This document shows positions 33,877 to 43,246 of a stretch of 64,000 bases of DNA, piece by piece. The notes beneath the pieces are model-generated. The model did no database searches and was not told where the DNA came from. It saw only the letters and a list, made by a program, of their open reading frames with translations. The DNA lies in NCBI GenBank assembly GCA_035633215.1, contig DASQFI010000054.1:186001-250000 (forward strand). The letters run 5' to 3'. The DNA comes from DASQFI01 sp035633215. Its GTDB lineage: Bacteria > Acidobacteriota > Vicinamibacteria > Vicinamibacterales > SCN-69-37. Position 1 is the first letter of the stretch. Each line of letters opens with the position of its first letter. Position numbers and translations under genes: made by a program.

Positions 33877-34986
33877 TTAAGATCGCAGCGTGGTGGTCGC
33901 GCGCCAGGCGTGAATGGAGACGGCAACGAAATCGGCATCGGCGTCGGAGAGATTCGGATGGAGCGGCAGCGAGCAGACTTCGCTCGCCACGCGCTCGGCG
34001 ACCGGACACGGCGCGCTCGGCAGGTGGCGAAGCGCTTCCTGCCGCGGGATGGCCATCGGATAGTGGACGAGCGTGCCCACGCCGGACTGCTGCAGATGCG
34101 CCTGCAGCGCGTCGCGCTCGGGCGTGAGGATCGGAAACAGGTGATAGACGTGACCGGCGTCGCGCTCGGGCGGCACGACGACCGGCGCGCCGTCGAGCGC
34201 GCGTCGATAGCGACGCGCCAGCTCGCGGCGGCGGGTGGTCCAGCCCGCGATAAACGGCAGGCGCGCGCGCAGGATCGCCGCCTGCATCTCGTCGAGGCGG
34301 CTGTTCACGCCGAACTCGAGGTGGTGATAGCGATCGATCTGCCCGCCGTTGCGCAGCCGCTTGAGCTTGTCGGCGAGCGCGCTGTCGCTCGTCACGACAG
34401 CTCCTCCGTCGCCCAGCGCGCCGAGGTTCTTGGTCGGGTAGAAGCTGAATGTGCCGGCGACGCCGATGGTCCCCACCGGCCGGCCGCCCGCGGTCGCGAA
34501 ATGCGCCTGACAGGCGTCCTCGACGATCGCCAGGTCGTGGCGGGCCGCGACCGCTTCGAGGCCCGTCATGTCCGCCGGCTGTCCGTAGAGGTGCACCGGC
34601 AGAATCGCGGCCGTGCGCGGCGTCACGGCCGCGGCGGTCGCGCCAGGATCCATCGTCAGCCGATCGGGATCGAGATCGGCGAAGACCGGCGTCGCGCCCG
34701 CCATCATGATGGCCAGCGCCGTGTACGCGGCGGACATGGGCGCCGTGATCACTTCATCCCCCGGGCCGATGCCGAGCGCGCGGAGCGTGAGCGCAATCGC
34801 ATCCGTGCCCGTGCCGACGCCGACGGCGTGTTTGGCGCCGCACGCCTGGGCGAATTCATCCTCGAAGGCCGAGAGCTCGGGGCCAAGGATGAACCAGCCT
34901 CGCGTGATCACCCGGTCGATCGCTTCGCGGACGGCGGCACTGTCCGGTCCGGGTACAAGCGACATGAATGGCACGCGAAGCGTCAT
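33877..34986 (-). CDS. DegT/DnrJ/EryC1/StrS aminotransferase
   Basis: 369 residues. PLP-dependent sugar aminotransferase: GVGTGTDAIALTLRALGIGPGDEVI, HLYGQPADM, VEDACQAHFA and the PLP lysine in FSFYPTKNLGALGDGG. It converts a keto-sugar nucleotide into an amino sugar. This fits the acetyltransferase and epimerases of the cluster (keto-sugar, amination, N-acylation). It precedes the GT-C gene and follows the second epimerase gene by 9 bases. Confidence 0.93.
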   Translation of the reverse strand: MTLRVPFMSLVPGPDSAAVREAIDRVITRGWFILGPELSAFEDEFAQACGAKHAVGVGTGTDAIALTLRALGIGPGDEVITAPMSAAYTALAIMMAGATPVFADLDPDRLTMDPGATAAAVTPRTAAILPVHLYGQPADMTGLEAVAARHDLAIVEDACQAHFATAGGRPVGTIGVAGTFSFYPTKNLGALGDGGAVVTSDSALADKLKRLRNGGQIDRYHHLEFGVNSRLDEMQAAILRARLPFIAGWTTRRRELARRYRRALDGAPVVVPPERDAGHVYHLFPILTPERDALQAHLQQSGVGTLVHYPMAIPRQEALRHLPSAPCPVAERVASEVCSLPLHPNLSDADADFVAVSIHAWRATTTLRS

Positions 34987-34995
34987 GAAGCGCGA

Positions 34996-36003
34996 TCAGG
35001 CCTCGTCGAGGTATTTATCGAGATGAGCGCGGTAGAACGCTAGCGTCCGGTTGAAACCGTCCCGCAGCGTGATTTCGGGCTTCCACCCGGTCAGGGTCGA
35101 GAACTTCGTCGAATTCGAGTAGAAGGACCCGATGTCGATGCGGCGCTTGTCGTCGGGCCAGTCCACGAACCGCATCGTACCGCGTCCGCTCTGTTGGAGG
35201 AGCATCGTCACGAGATCGCGATGGGCGATCGGCTCGCTGCCGCCGACGTTGAAGACGTCGCCGTTGCACGCATCCAGCGCTCCCGCCCGCAGGAACGCGT
35301 CGGAAACGTCGTCCACGTACACGAAGTCGCGAATCTGCGACCCGTCGCCGTAAATCTGGATCTCCTTACCCTCGATCGCGAGCCGGATGAACCAGCCGAT
35401 GAACCCCTGACGATTGTTGCGAATGAGCTGGCGTGGACCGTATACGTTCGTCAGCCGCAGCGAGCAGGCCCGGACGTCGAAGACGTTGTTGTAGACGAGA
35501 TGGTAGGACTCGCCGGCGGCCTTGTTGATGCCATTGATGTCGGTCGGCCGGACCAGATGCGACTCGTCGACGGGCAGGCGATCGGGCTTGCCGTAGATCT
35601 GACGCGTGCCGGCGTACACGACCTTGGTCGCCGGATTGTGCTGGCGGCACGCCTCGAGGATCGTGAGCTGACCGCGGCAGTTGATCTCGAGATCCGTGTG
35701 CGGATCCCGCATGCTGTCGATGTGGCTAACCTGCCCGGCGAGGTTGAAAATCACATCGCGGCCGCGCACGAGATAGTTCATCGTCGTGCTCTGCCGCACG
35801 TCGGCGATGTTGACTCGCAGCCGCTCCTCGAGCCCCGTGATGTTGAAGAGGTTGCCGCCATAGTCGGGCAGCAGCGAGTCCACGAGCAGCACATCGGCGC
35901 CGAGGTCGACCAGGCGGCGCGCAAGATTTGATCCGATGAATCCGAGGCCGCCCGTGACGAGCACGCGACGGCCGCGATAGAAGTCGCGGTAGTCCTGGCT
36001 CAT
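34996..36003 (-). CDS. NAD-dependent epimerase/dehydratase (GDP/UDP-sugar type)
   Basis: 335 residues from ATG 36003, which overlaps the TGA of the upstream GT2 gene (ATGA). SDR fold with LVTGGLGFIGSNLARRL, VSHIDSMRDPHTDLEIN and RLTNVYGPRQLIRNN. The usual YxxxK appears displaced: the segment reads TDINGINKAAGESYH, so lysine is present but the tyrosine four before it is not (ING-INK). This may mark a subfamily with altered chemistry. Likely supplies a nucleotide sugar. Confidence 0.85.
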   Translation of the reverse strand: MSQDYRDFYRGRRVLVTGGLGFIGSNLARRLVDLGADVLLVDSLLPDYGGNLFNITGLEERLRVNIADVRQSTTMNYLVRGRDVIFNLAGQVSHIDSMRDPHTDLEINCRGQLTILEACRQHNPATKVVYAGTRQIYGKPDRLPVDESHLVRPTDINGINKAAGESYHLVYNNVFDVRACSLRLTNVYGPRQLIRNNRQGFIGWFIRLAIEGKEIQIYGDGSQIRDFVYVDDVSDAFLRAGALDACNGDVFNVGGSEPIAHRDLVTMLLQQSGRGTMRFVDWPDDKRRIDIGSFYSNSTKFSTLTGWKPEITLRDGFNRTLAFYRAHLDKYLDEA

Positions 36004-36824
36004 GAGCGGTCGCGCCAGACGATGTCGACGACCTCGCGTTTCGTGTCCACAGGAACAGGCTGTCGGAAACGAAACCCGAGGTCGTCCGGCTCGGCCCGGT
36101 GGCGCCCGAGCACCACCAGCTCCACCCACAGGCGGGCGACATCGACGGCGGTGCGCGCCAGCCGTCCGAAGTTGAAGAACTGCGACCGGCCGTAGGCGCG
36201 ATGGTAGTGGTGGACCGGCACCTCGACGATCCCGCAGTCCGCGTCCTGGATCTTCTTGATCATCTCGAGACAGATGACGCCGCTATTTCGGTGCAATTCG
36301 ACCTTGTCGAATACCGACTTTCGCACGAGACGAAAGTCGCAATCGACATCACGAACGCGGAGTCCGAACAGCAGACTCACCGTATGGTGGTAGATGCGTC
36401 CGAGGATGACCCGATGCAGTGGATCCGATCGCGTGATCTTGTAGCCGTTGACGAGGTCGATGCTGTCCGTCATGCACGGCCAGAGCGCCTCGAGCTCGGA
36501 TGGGTCGTACTGAGCGTCGCCGTCGGTGTAAAAGATCAGTTCTTTCCGCGCGCTCGCGAATCCCGAGCGAAGCGCGCCGCCGTAGCCGCGATTTCGGGGG
36601 TGATGGACGACCCGCACCTCGGGGTACGCCCGTGCGAGTTCATCCGCGATTTCCGGCGTTCGATCCGCGCTTCCGTCATTGACGATGATGATTTCGTAGT
36701 CCGGCGTCAGCCGCTGCGCCGCCTTGCAGGCCGCGATCACCAGGCTCGCGATCGTGGCGCTGTCGTTGTACGCCGGGAAGAAGATGCTCAGCCCGGGGGG
36801 ACGCTTGGGAGAAGGGGCTGGCAT
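36000..36824 (-). CDS. Glycosyltransferase family 2
   Basis: 274 residues from ATG 36824, chosen because GAGGA lies five bases upstream. ATG 36836 and TTG 36917 are alternatives. GT2 motifs SIFFPAYNDSATI, VNDGSADRTPEIADEL, FYTDGDAQYDPSELE. Related to DPM1/GtrB-like enzymes acting on polyprenyl phosphate. Overlaps the downstream epimerase gene by four bases. Confidence 0.88.
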   Translation of the reverse strand: MPAPSPKRPPGLSIFFPAYNDSATIASLVIAACKAAQRLTPDYEIIIVNDGSADRTPEIADELARAYPEVRVVHHPRNRGYGGALRSGFASARKELIFYTDGDAQYDPSELEALWPCMTDSIDLVNGYKITRSDPLHRVILGRIYHHTVSLLFGLRVRDVDCDFRLVRKSVFDKVELHRNSGVICLEMIKKIQDADCGIVEVPVHHYHRAYGRSQFFNFGRLARTAVDVARLWVELVVLGRHRAEPDDLGFRFRQPVPVDTKREVVDIVWRDRS

Positions 36825-36913
36825 ACGATTCCTCATGACGCTAACACGCCCCGCAAGGCCTCTCAATAAGTCGGGAACTCGGCAGACTTCAATGTTGACC
36901 GACGCAGACTTTT

Positions 36914-38134
36914 TCAACCCTCTCGCGCGCGCTCGTATGCCGCTTCAAAACGCTCGGCGACGCGCGGCCAGCCGAAATCGCGAATGACTCTGGCGCGCGC
37001 GGCCGTGCCGTATTCGCGCGCGCGTGCCGGATGTGAGAGGACGTCTCGAATGGCGTCGGCCAGCGCCTGGGAATCCCGTTCGACGACCAGGCGGCCGGTG
37101 ACGCCGTCGTCGATCGCCTGCGGCAGGCCGCCGACGCGCGTGGCCACGACGGGGGTCGCCGTCGACAGCGCTTCGAGCGCGAAATTCGGGAGCCCGTCCA
37201 CGTTGCCCGCCTCGTCGCGCACCGAGGGCACCACCACGACGTCGGCGGCGGCCGAGAGCCGCCCGACATCGTCCTGCGACCGCAAGCCAATCAGGCGCAC
37301 CCGGCCCGATCCGGCCGTCTCCGCCCGCGCCCGCAGCTCGTCGCGGAGGTCGCCTTCGCCGGCAATGACGACCTGGAGCGTGGGGAAGGCCGCGGCCAGG
37401 GCGCCGGCCGCATCTATCAAGTGCTCGAAGCCCTTTTTGCGGACGAGGCGGCCGGCGCTGACCACGAGCGGCGCGTCGCCGACGCCGAGCTCGCGACGCA
37501 CCTCGTCCCGCACGCGCGCGTTGGGCGCAAAGCGCGTCGAGTCGACGCCGTACGGCACCGTTTCCGTTCGTCCGGCATCGGCTCCGAGATTGATCGAGCG
37601 CAACCGCAGATCTTCGCTGCACGCGGTGACCCAGCCGGCGCGCCGCAGCGCCGTCCGCGCCGCCGTCCGCGCCGCCGGGTTGCGCTCGGCGACGAAGACG
37701 TCCGATCCGTGCACGCTCACGACGAGCGGCAGTCCATGAGAGGCGAGTGACGCGATGAGGCCGCCGGGAATGACCCAGTGCGCATGGAGGATGGTCGCCC
37801 GGCGTTTCTGCGCCACTCGCATGGTTTTCCAGGACCCGCTGGCGACCGCGAGCGGCGCCATCATCCATGCCGCCAGACGGAGTTGCGTATCGGCGCGCAG
37901 ACCCGTGGCGTAGCCAAACACGTTGAGTGGGGCGACCGGCGCGTATCGAAAGAAGTGAAAGTGCACGCCGGCGTCGACCTTCGGACGATTGAGCGCCGGA
38001 TGCCACGGCGCAACGAGGTGCACTTCGTGCCCGCGCGCGGCGATGCCTTTCGCGATGGGCTCGATGAAGCTGCCGACGCCGTCGCCGGGAAAGCGCGGGT
38101 AGGACGTCGTGACCATCACAACGACGTGGCGCAT
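36914..38134 (-). CDS. Glycosyltransferase family 4 (GT-B)
   Basis: 406 residues. N-terminal TSYPRFPGDGVGSFIEPIAKGIAARGHEVH, central ILHAHWVIPGG, HGSDVF, then VSAGRLVRKKGFEHLIDA and the donor-site stretch VPSVRDEAGNVDGLPNFALEAL. Cytoplasmic transfer of a sugar from a nucleotide donor. Separated from the DPM1-like gene upstream by an 84-bp inverted-repeat element. Confidence 0.92.
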   Translation of the reverse strand: MRHVVVMVTTSYPRFPGDGVGSFIEPIAKGIAARGHEVHLVAPWHPALNRPKVDAGVHFHFFRYAPVAPLNVFGYATGLRADTQLRLAAWMMAPLAVASGSWKTMRVAQKRRATILHAHWVIPGGLIASLASHGLPLVVSVHGSDVFVAERNPAARTAARTALRRAGWVTACSEDLRLRSINLGADAGRTETVPYGVDSTRFAPNARVRDEVRRELGVGDAPLVVSAGRLVRKKGFEHLIDAAGALAAAFPTLQVVIAGEGDLRDELRARAETAGSGRVRLIGLRSQDDVGRLSAAADVVVVPSVRDEAGNVDGLPNFALEALSTATPVVATRVGGLPQAIDDGVTGRLVVERDSQALADAIRDVLSHPARAREYGTAARARVIRDFGWPRVAERFEAAYERAREG

Positions 38135-38155
38135 GGCCTTATCGAATCCCGGAAA

Positions 38156-38239
38156 TCACTTGACTTGACGTGGTAGGCTGCGCGCCCCAATCACCGTTCG
38201 CATGGGCGCGCGCCGACGATACCACGTCAAGTCAAGTGA
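38156..38239. repeat. 84-bp element with perfect 20-bp inverted repeats
   Basis: TCACTTGACTTGACGTGGTA (38156-38175) pairs perfectly with 38220-38239. A second dyad (GCGCGCCC with GGGCGCGC) lies inside. The stop codon of the next minus-strand gene (TGA at 38234-38232) falls in the outer arm. It sits between two co-directional glycosyltransferase genes. No T-run follows the stem. Confidence 0.85.
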
Positions 38240-38972
38240 CTTTCCGCGTGGATGACGTCCGGTTCACCCGGCCGCCGCCAAGGACCAGCCGCCACGGGGT
38301 CCACAGCGATTCGGTCAGGACCGACGTCGATACCTTCGAGTATCCCTCCTGGCGCTCCACGAAGACGATCGGAACCTCGCCGATGCGGCACCCGCTCCGG
38401 GCCGCCTGGTACAGCATCTCGGTGAGGAACGCGTATCCACTGGCGCGCGGGTCATGGATCGGCAGCCTGGCCAGGGCCTCGCGCCGCCACATCCGGAAGC
38501 CGCTGGTGCAGTCGTTCGGCGAGAGGCCCGTCACGGTCCGGATGTACCGATTGGCGAACGCGCTCAGGGCGATCCGATGCACGGGCCAGTTGACGACGCT
38601 GACGCCGCGCGTGTATCGCGATCCGATCACCAGGTCGAACTGGTCCAGCGCCGCGCGCAGGTCGGGCAGGTATTTCGGATCGTGCGAGAGGTCGGCGTCC
38701 ATCTGCCCGATCGCATCCGCATTCGTGGCCAGGGCCTGCTTCAGGCCATCGACGTACGCGCGTCCAAGGCCGCGCGGGCCGGTGCGGTGCATGACCTCCA
38801 TCCGGCCGGCATACCTCGACGCGGCCATCGCATCGGCCATCGCCCCCGTCCCGTCGGGCGAGGCATCGTCGACGACCAGCAGACGAGTCCACTCGTGCCG
38901 CAGGATGCCCTCGGTCACGCGCTCGAGGTTCGGGCGCTCGTTGTACGTCGGCAGGACGATGAGAACGTTCAA
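38232..38972 (-). CDS. Polyprenol-phosphate mannose synthase-like GT2
   Basis: 246 residues from TTG 38972, which overlaps the upstream stop (TTGA). Motifs NVLIVLPTYNERPNLERV, VVDDASPDGTGAMADAM, GQMDADLSHDPKYLPDL, IGSRYTRGV and DCTSGFRMWRREAL. Close in pattern to dolichol/polyprenol monophosphomannose synthase. It would make the lipid-linked donor for the GT39-type gene just upstream (38969-40198), to which it is translationally coupled. Confidence 0.9.
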   Translation of the reverse strand: MNVLIVLPTYNERPNLERVTEGILRHEWTRLLVVDDASPDGTGAMADAMAASRYAGRMEVMHRTGPRGLGRAYVDGLKQALATNADAIGQMDADLSHDPKYLPDLRAALDQFDLVIGSRYTRGVSVVNWPVHRIALSAFANRYIRTVTGLSPNDCTSGFRMWRREALARLPIHDPRASGYAFLTEMLYQAARSGCRIGEVPIVFVERQEGYSKVSTSVLTESLWTPWRLVLGGGRVNRTSSTRKVT

Positions 38973-40198
38973 GCCCGGCCCTCGGCGTCGTGACGAGAGG
39001 CAAAGGCGGCGCCGGCGCAGATGACCAGCGCCGGATCGATCACCGGAATCCTGAATCGTTCCTGCGGAAAAAAGATCAGGCACGTCGCGATCGCGGATCC
39101 GACGAGCAGCCAGAGCCCGGGCGTCCGGGCGCGCCGCGGGCCGAGACGAGCGAGACCAATCAACGCGATCGGCAGCGCCAGACCGTAGGACAGGACGGAG
39201 GCGCCGTAGTACAGGCGCGAATGAAGGGTGTACGACGGGCCGATCGGCAGGACGAGGTAGAACGCCTTTCGGATCTCGAGCCACACCCAGTCGATCGGGT
39301 GGGATCGCATCCAGGCGAGGGCCTCGCGATAGTAAACCGGCTCCATCGCTTCCTCGGAGAGCGCAGGGTGCTGACGCCGTAATTCCTGACTCTCGAGCTT
39401 CAGATGGGGGTTCGCGGCCAGGTCGCCTTCGCCAATGGCGCGTGGATGGTTGCCGGTCCAGAACGTCACGCCGCCTTCGGTTGCCACCAGCACGAATCGC
39501 CCGTACTCGGAGATGTTGCGCAGCGTCCATGGCCCGATCACGATCGCGGCGGCCAGCCCCATCGCGAGCGCGGGCGTGAAGCGGCGGCGCCAGGCGAGCC
39601 ATCCAAGCGCAAACGGCACGAAGAGCAGCATCGAGGGACGCACGAGAATGGCGATGCCGGTCAGCACCCCCGCGATGGCGGCCGGCTTCCACGCGGTGTC
39701 CTGACGCGCCTCGGCGGCGCGATCGAACCACCACACGACGAGCAGGCCCAGCGGCCACGCGATCGCTTCACTCCACGCGTACGACGCGACCCAGACGAGC
39801 GGCGGATACACGGCACCGAGGGCCGCGGCGATCGTGCCCGCGCGTGTGCCAACCAGCCGTGCCGCGAGGAGGCCGATCAGCACGACGCCGGCCGCGCCGA
39901 CGATCGACTGCACGAGCTTCACGGACGCGGGAACCGAGCTCGTGACCGCGCGTCCGCCGCCGGCGAGCGCCAGAAACGCCGGATACCCTGGCGCGCGGCC
40001 GAACGGCTCCTGCGAGCTCGACAGGATCTCCTCGTCGTACACGAATCCGCGGCCGCTGGCGAGGCCCCGGGCGAGTGACAGGTATTCGCGTTCGTCCCGG
40101 GTGAGCGGCTGGTGGGTCCAGTAGCCGAAGCCGAACGCGAGTCGAAACCCGAGGCCGAGCGCGGCGGCAGCGAGGAGGGCCGACCTACTTGCGCCCAT
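38969..40198 (-). CDS. ArnT-like GT39 family glycosyltransferase
   Basis: 409 residues, about ten membrane segments. The first periplasmic loop has the acidic motif THQPLTRDEREYLSLARGL, and APGYPAFLAL follows; both are typical of ArnT/PMT enzymes. The end has FFPQERFRIPVIDPALV. Uses a polyprenyl-phosphate sugar in the periplasm. Its last bases overlap the start of the DPM1-like gene, a natural donor-and-user pair. Its N-terminus overlaps the upstream GT2 gene by 14 bases. Confidence 0.88.
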   Translation of the reverse strand: MGASRSALLAAAALGLGFRLAFGFGYWTHQPLTRDEREYLSLARGLASGRGFVYDEEILSSSQEPFGRAPGYPAFLALAGGGRAVTSSVPASVKLVQSIVGAAGVVLIGLLAARLVGTRAGTIAAALGAVYPPLVWVASYAWSEAIAWPLGLLVVWWFDRAAEARQDTAWKPAAIAGVLTGIAILVRPSMLLFVPFALGWLAWRRRFTPALAMGLAAAIVIGPWTLRNISEYGRFVLVATEGGVTFWTGNHPRAIGEGDLAANPHLKLESQELRRQHPALSEEAMEPVYYREALAWMRSHPIDWVWLEIRKAFYLVLPIGPSYTLHSRLYYGASVLSYGLALPIALIGLARLGPRRARTPGLWLLVGSAIATCLIFFPQERFRIPVIDPALVICAGAAFASRHDAEGRA

Positions 40199-41045
40199 CG
40201 AAGCGCAGCGCCGCCACCTGGTCGGAGACGAGTCCCACGAGAAACACGATGACCGCGAACATGATCAGCAGCACCGCGCCGTTCGGAATCTTGCCCTGGT
40301 CGACGATCGTGTAGATCGCGTACGCGGTGCCGGTGAGGAGCGAGACGATTGAGATCGGCAGGAAGACGCGGAGCGGGCTGAAAATCGTCATGACCCGGAT
40401 CATGATGAGCAGGAATTTCGGACCGTCGCTCGAGAGACGGATCTTCGACGAGCCCACGCGCTGCCGCGCCTCCACCGGCTCGAACGCGACGTTGTAACCG
40501 GCCCGGATGAATGCGAGCGTGGTCGTCGTCGGCGTCGAGAAGCCGTTCGGGAGCAGGTGGAGGAATTCGAGCAGGCACTCGCGGCGCGCGCCGCGAAAGC
40601 CCGAGGTGAGGTCGGGAATCTCGCGCTCGGTCAGGAAACTCGCCAGGCCGTTCAACATCGCATTGCCGACGCGACGGGTGGCGCCGGCCTGCGTCCCGGG
40701 CGCGCGCGCCCCGACCACGAGGTCGTATTCGCCGAGCCGGGCCGCGAGCCGGACGGCGTCTGCCGGCCGATGCTGCCCGTCGCCGTCGATGATCAGGATG
40801 TAGTCGCCGGTCGCCGCGCGAATGCCGGTTTTCACTGCGGCGCCGTTGCCTTTCGTGTACGGATGCCTGAGCACTCGTGCACCGGCAGCCGCGGCCTGCG
40901 CCGAGGTCTCATCGCTCGACCCGTCATCGACGACGAGAATCTCCGCCCACGCGGCGGCGCCGCCCAGCTCGCGCACGACCTCGCCGATCGCGCCAGCCTC
41001 GTTGCAGGCGGGGATCACGACCGAGACGGCGCGCGGGTCGGCCAT
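40185..41045 (-). CDS. GT2 with C-terminal membrane helices (GtrB-like)
   Basis: 286 residues. GT2 domain with SVVIPACNEAGAIGEVVREL, VVDDGSSDETSAQA, IIDGDGQHRPADA and TSGFRGARREC. Two membrane helices lie at ~225-275 (VFLPISIVSLLTGTAYAI, GAVLLIMFAVIVFLVGLV). This is the layout of bactoprenol glucosyltransferase-type enzymes. The start codon follows the previous stop directly (TAGATG), so the two GT2 genes are coupled. Confidence 0.9.
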   Translation of the reverse strand: MADPRAVSVVIPACNEAGAIGEVVRELGGAAAWAEILVVDDGSSDETSAQAAAAGARVLRHPYTKGNGAAVKTGIRAATGDYILIIDGDGQHRPADAVRLAARLGEYDLVVGARAPGTQAGATRRVGNAMLNGLASFLTEREIPDLTSGFRGARRECLLEFLHLLPNGFSTPTTTTLAFIRAGYNVAFEPVEARQRVGSSKIRLSSDGPKFLLIMIRVMTIFSPLRVFLPISIVSLLTGTAYAIYTIVDQGKIPNGAVLLIMFAVIVFLVGLVSDQVAALRFDGRK

Positions 41046-42032
41046 CTATTTCGCTCCTGGCCGATCGCCTCGGTTGGAGCCCTCGCGATTCGCGAGCTCC
41101 ATCCGGCGCACGCGATACAGGAGATCTTCGAGCAGCTTGCGTGTGCCGGAGATGACGTCGGCCACGAGGCCGATGAGCACGACCTGGAACCCGACGATCA
41201 TGAGCATCGCCGACAGAATCAGCGACTGGACTTTGCCGGCGCTGTCGTACGTGAACAGGTAGTAGTACAGGAACCGCACGGAGATCGCGAACCCCACGAG
41301 AAAGATCGTGGTCCCGATGTACGTGAACACCTTGAGCGGCTCGTACATCGTGTAGATGCGGACGATCGTCGCCGCCGATCGCTTGACGTACGAGAAAACG
41401 TTGTCGAACAGCCGAGACGGCCGCGTCCGAGGATTCGTGGCGATCGCGACATGCGTCACGGCCATCCGCTGCTTTCCGGCCTGGATCAGCGATTCCAGCG
41501 TGTACGAGAAATCCGACACGATCGTCATCCGCAGCGCCGCCTCTCGCGTGTAGGCGCGAAACCCGCTCGTCGTGTCGGGCACCTGGGTGGCCGAGACCTG
41601 CCGGACCGCCCAGCTGCCGAGTCGCTGGAGGAACTTCCGCAGCCAGGACATGTGCGTGAGCTCGCGGATGTTGCGATCGCCGACGACGATGTCGGCGTCG
41701 CCGCGGAGGAGCGGTTCGAGCAGCCGCGGGATGTCGCGGCCCGAATACTGATTGTCGGCGTCGGTGTTGACGATGAAATCCGCGCCGTGGCGCAGGCTGG
41801 CGTCGATCCCGGCGCTGAACGCCGCGGCCAGGCCCTTCCGCTGGCGAAACCGGATCACGTGCGTGACACCGTGCGCGCGCGCCACCTCGGCCGTGTTGTC
41901 CCGTGAGCCGTCGTCGATGACGAGGGTCTCGATGACGTCGATGCCCGGCATGGCGCGCGGCAGATCCGCGAGGGTCGCGGGCAGCGTGTCCGCCTCGTTC
42001 AGGCAGGGGATCTGGATGATGAGCTTCGTCAC
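41046..42032 (-). CDS. GT2 with C-terminal membrane helices
   Basis: 328 residues from GTG 42032. LIIQIPCLNEADTLPATL, VIDDGSRDNTAEVARAHG, VNTDADNQYSGRDIPRL, DTTSGFRAYTREAALRM, then two membrane segments near 235-300. Same general type as the gene at 40185 but clearly a separate paralogue. One base separates its start from the stop of the GT4 gene upstream. Confidence 0.9.
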   Translation of the reverse strand: MTKLIIQIPCLNEADTLPATLADLPRAMPGIDVIETLVIDDGSRDNTAEVARAHGVTHVIRFRQRKGLAAAFSAGIDASLRHGADFIVNTDADNQYSGRDIPRLLEPLLRGDADIVVGDRNIRELTHMSWLRKFLQRLGSWAVRQVSATQVPDTTSGFRAYTREAALRMTIVSDFSYTLESLIQAGKQRMAVTHVAIATNPRTRPSRLFDNVFSYVKRSAATIVRIYTMYEPLKVFTYIGTTIFLVGFAISVRFLYYYLFTYDSAGKVQSLILSAMLMIVGFQVVLIGLVADVISGTRKLLEDLLYRVRRMELANREGSNRGDRPGAK

Positions 42033-42033
42033 C

Positions 42034-43116
42034 TCACGCTCCGTTCGGCGTCACGAGTCGATCGATGACGCCGTCCCAGGTAATCGTGCGGGCGCGATCG
42101 TATCCCGCCTGACCCTGCGCGGCGGCGCGGGCCGGATCGGCGTGCAGCCGGCCGATGGCCTCCCCGAGCGCCGCCGGATCGGGCGGGCAGACCCAGCCGT
42201 TCACGCCGTCGACCACGAACTCGTTCGGGCCGCCGGCGTCTGTCGTCGTCACGACCGGCTTGTGCGCGAGGAACGCCTCGAGCGTCACGTAGCCGTAGTC
42301 CTCGTCGTACGGCGGAAACACGACCGCGAGCGCGCGTGCGTAGAGCTCGATGATGTCGTCGTCGCTCACTTCGCCGAGAAAGCGCACGCGATCGCTGACA
42401 CCGAGCGACGCGGCCAGCGAGTCGAGCGCGGTCCGCTGTGTGCCGGTGCCGGCCACGACGAGCGACACCTCGCGCGGCGCGTGCGCCAGGGCGTTGACCG
42501 CGAGGTCGACGCGTTTCACCGACTCGAGCCGGCCCACCGAGAGCACGTACGGCTCGGCCGGCCCGGGATGGAGCCGCGAGGCGAGCCGCGGCGGATGGTA
42601 CAGCGGCTCGGCCGAGAGGCCGTTGAACCGCTTGACGCGCGCGGCCGTGTTCGCCGAGTTGGCGTAGACGTGGCGGCACTCGGCGAGCATCGCCTGGTCG
42701 AGCGCGACGATCCGCTCGCGCAGCGCGACGTCGTCTTCCGTGTGAGCGAAGTCGCTGAACGGCGTTCCCGCGAGCTCGTACGCGGCGCGGTGCTGATGAA
42801 TCAGCCACGCCACCTTGTTCGGGTGCCGGACGAAATAGGTCGGAAATTTCGTCGCAATCACGAGATCGATCGGCCGGCCGTTGCTCTCGCTCAAATCGAG
42901 CATGCGCCACGCCGCCGCGTGCGTCAGGATCTCCGCCTTCGGGTACCACTTGAATGGGACGCTCACGAGCTCGGCGTCGTGTCCGTGCGCGCGCAGCTGA
43001 CGAACCAGCTCGCGAACGTGCGCTTCGGCGCCGCCCTGCACGAATGGCACCTGCGCTTCGCAGACGAGCACGGTGCGGGCCGAAGTCTCTTTTTTCAACG
43101 CTCGCGGGGACCCCAC
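42034..43116 (-). CDS. Glycosyltransferase family 4 (GT-B)
   Basis: 360 residues from GTG 43116; TTG 43098 is a second candidate and no strong ribosome binding site distinguishes them. TVLVCEAQVPFVQGGAEAHVRELVRQL at the start, IHQHRAAYEL in the middle, SVGRLESVKRVDLAVNAL and FPPYDEDYGYVTLEAF (EX7E) in the donor domain. It is the first gene of the long minus-strand glycan run. Confidence 0.9.
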   Translation of the reverse strand: MGSPRALKKETSARTVLVCEAQVPFVQGGAEAHVRELVRQLRAHGHDAELVSVPFKWYPKAEILTHAAAWRMLDLSESNGRPIDLVIATKFPTYFVRHPNKVAWLIHQHRAAYELAGTPFSDFAHTEDDVALRERIVALDQAMLAECRHVYANSANTAARVKRFNGLSAEPLYHPPRLASRLHPGPAEPYVLSVGRLESVKRVDLAVNALAHAPREVSLVVAGTGTQRTALDSLAASLGVSDRVRFLGEVSDDDIIELYARALAVVFPPYDEDYGYVTLEAFLAHKPVVTTTDAGGPNEFVVDGVNGWVCPPDPAALGEAIGRLHADPARAAAQGQAGYDRARTITWDGVIDRLVTPNGA

Positions 43117-43124
43117 CCCCGCTC

Positions 43125-43180
43125 CCGCCTCCGCCGAGGCTACGGCGGGGTTCGCCGAAGCGCCTACGGCGCGAAGGCGG
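43125..43180. repeat. Dispersed GC-rich repeat with GCGAAGGCGG core
   Basis: CCGCCGAGGCTACGGCGGG, then CGCCGAAGCGCCTACGGCG and GCGAAGGCGG. The same words occur at 58551-58578 (CCGCCGTAGCGCGAAAGCGC, GCGAAGGCGGG) and in the repeat copies at 60-90 and 780-815. It fills most of the gap before ychF. Confidence 0.6.
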
Positions 43181-43246
43181 CCGCTCGCGCTCCGGCGCTC
43201 GAAGACTCGCTATCCTCGCGCGGGCCGCGGGCGCACGAATCCTATC

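Noticed and set aside
36825..36917. N-terminal extension of the GT2 gene to TTG 36917
   Set aside because: The extra 31 residues match nothing in GT2 proteins and a GAGGA ribosome binding site stands before ATG 36824.
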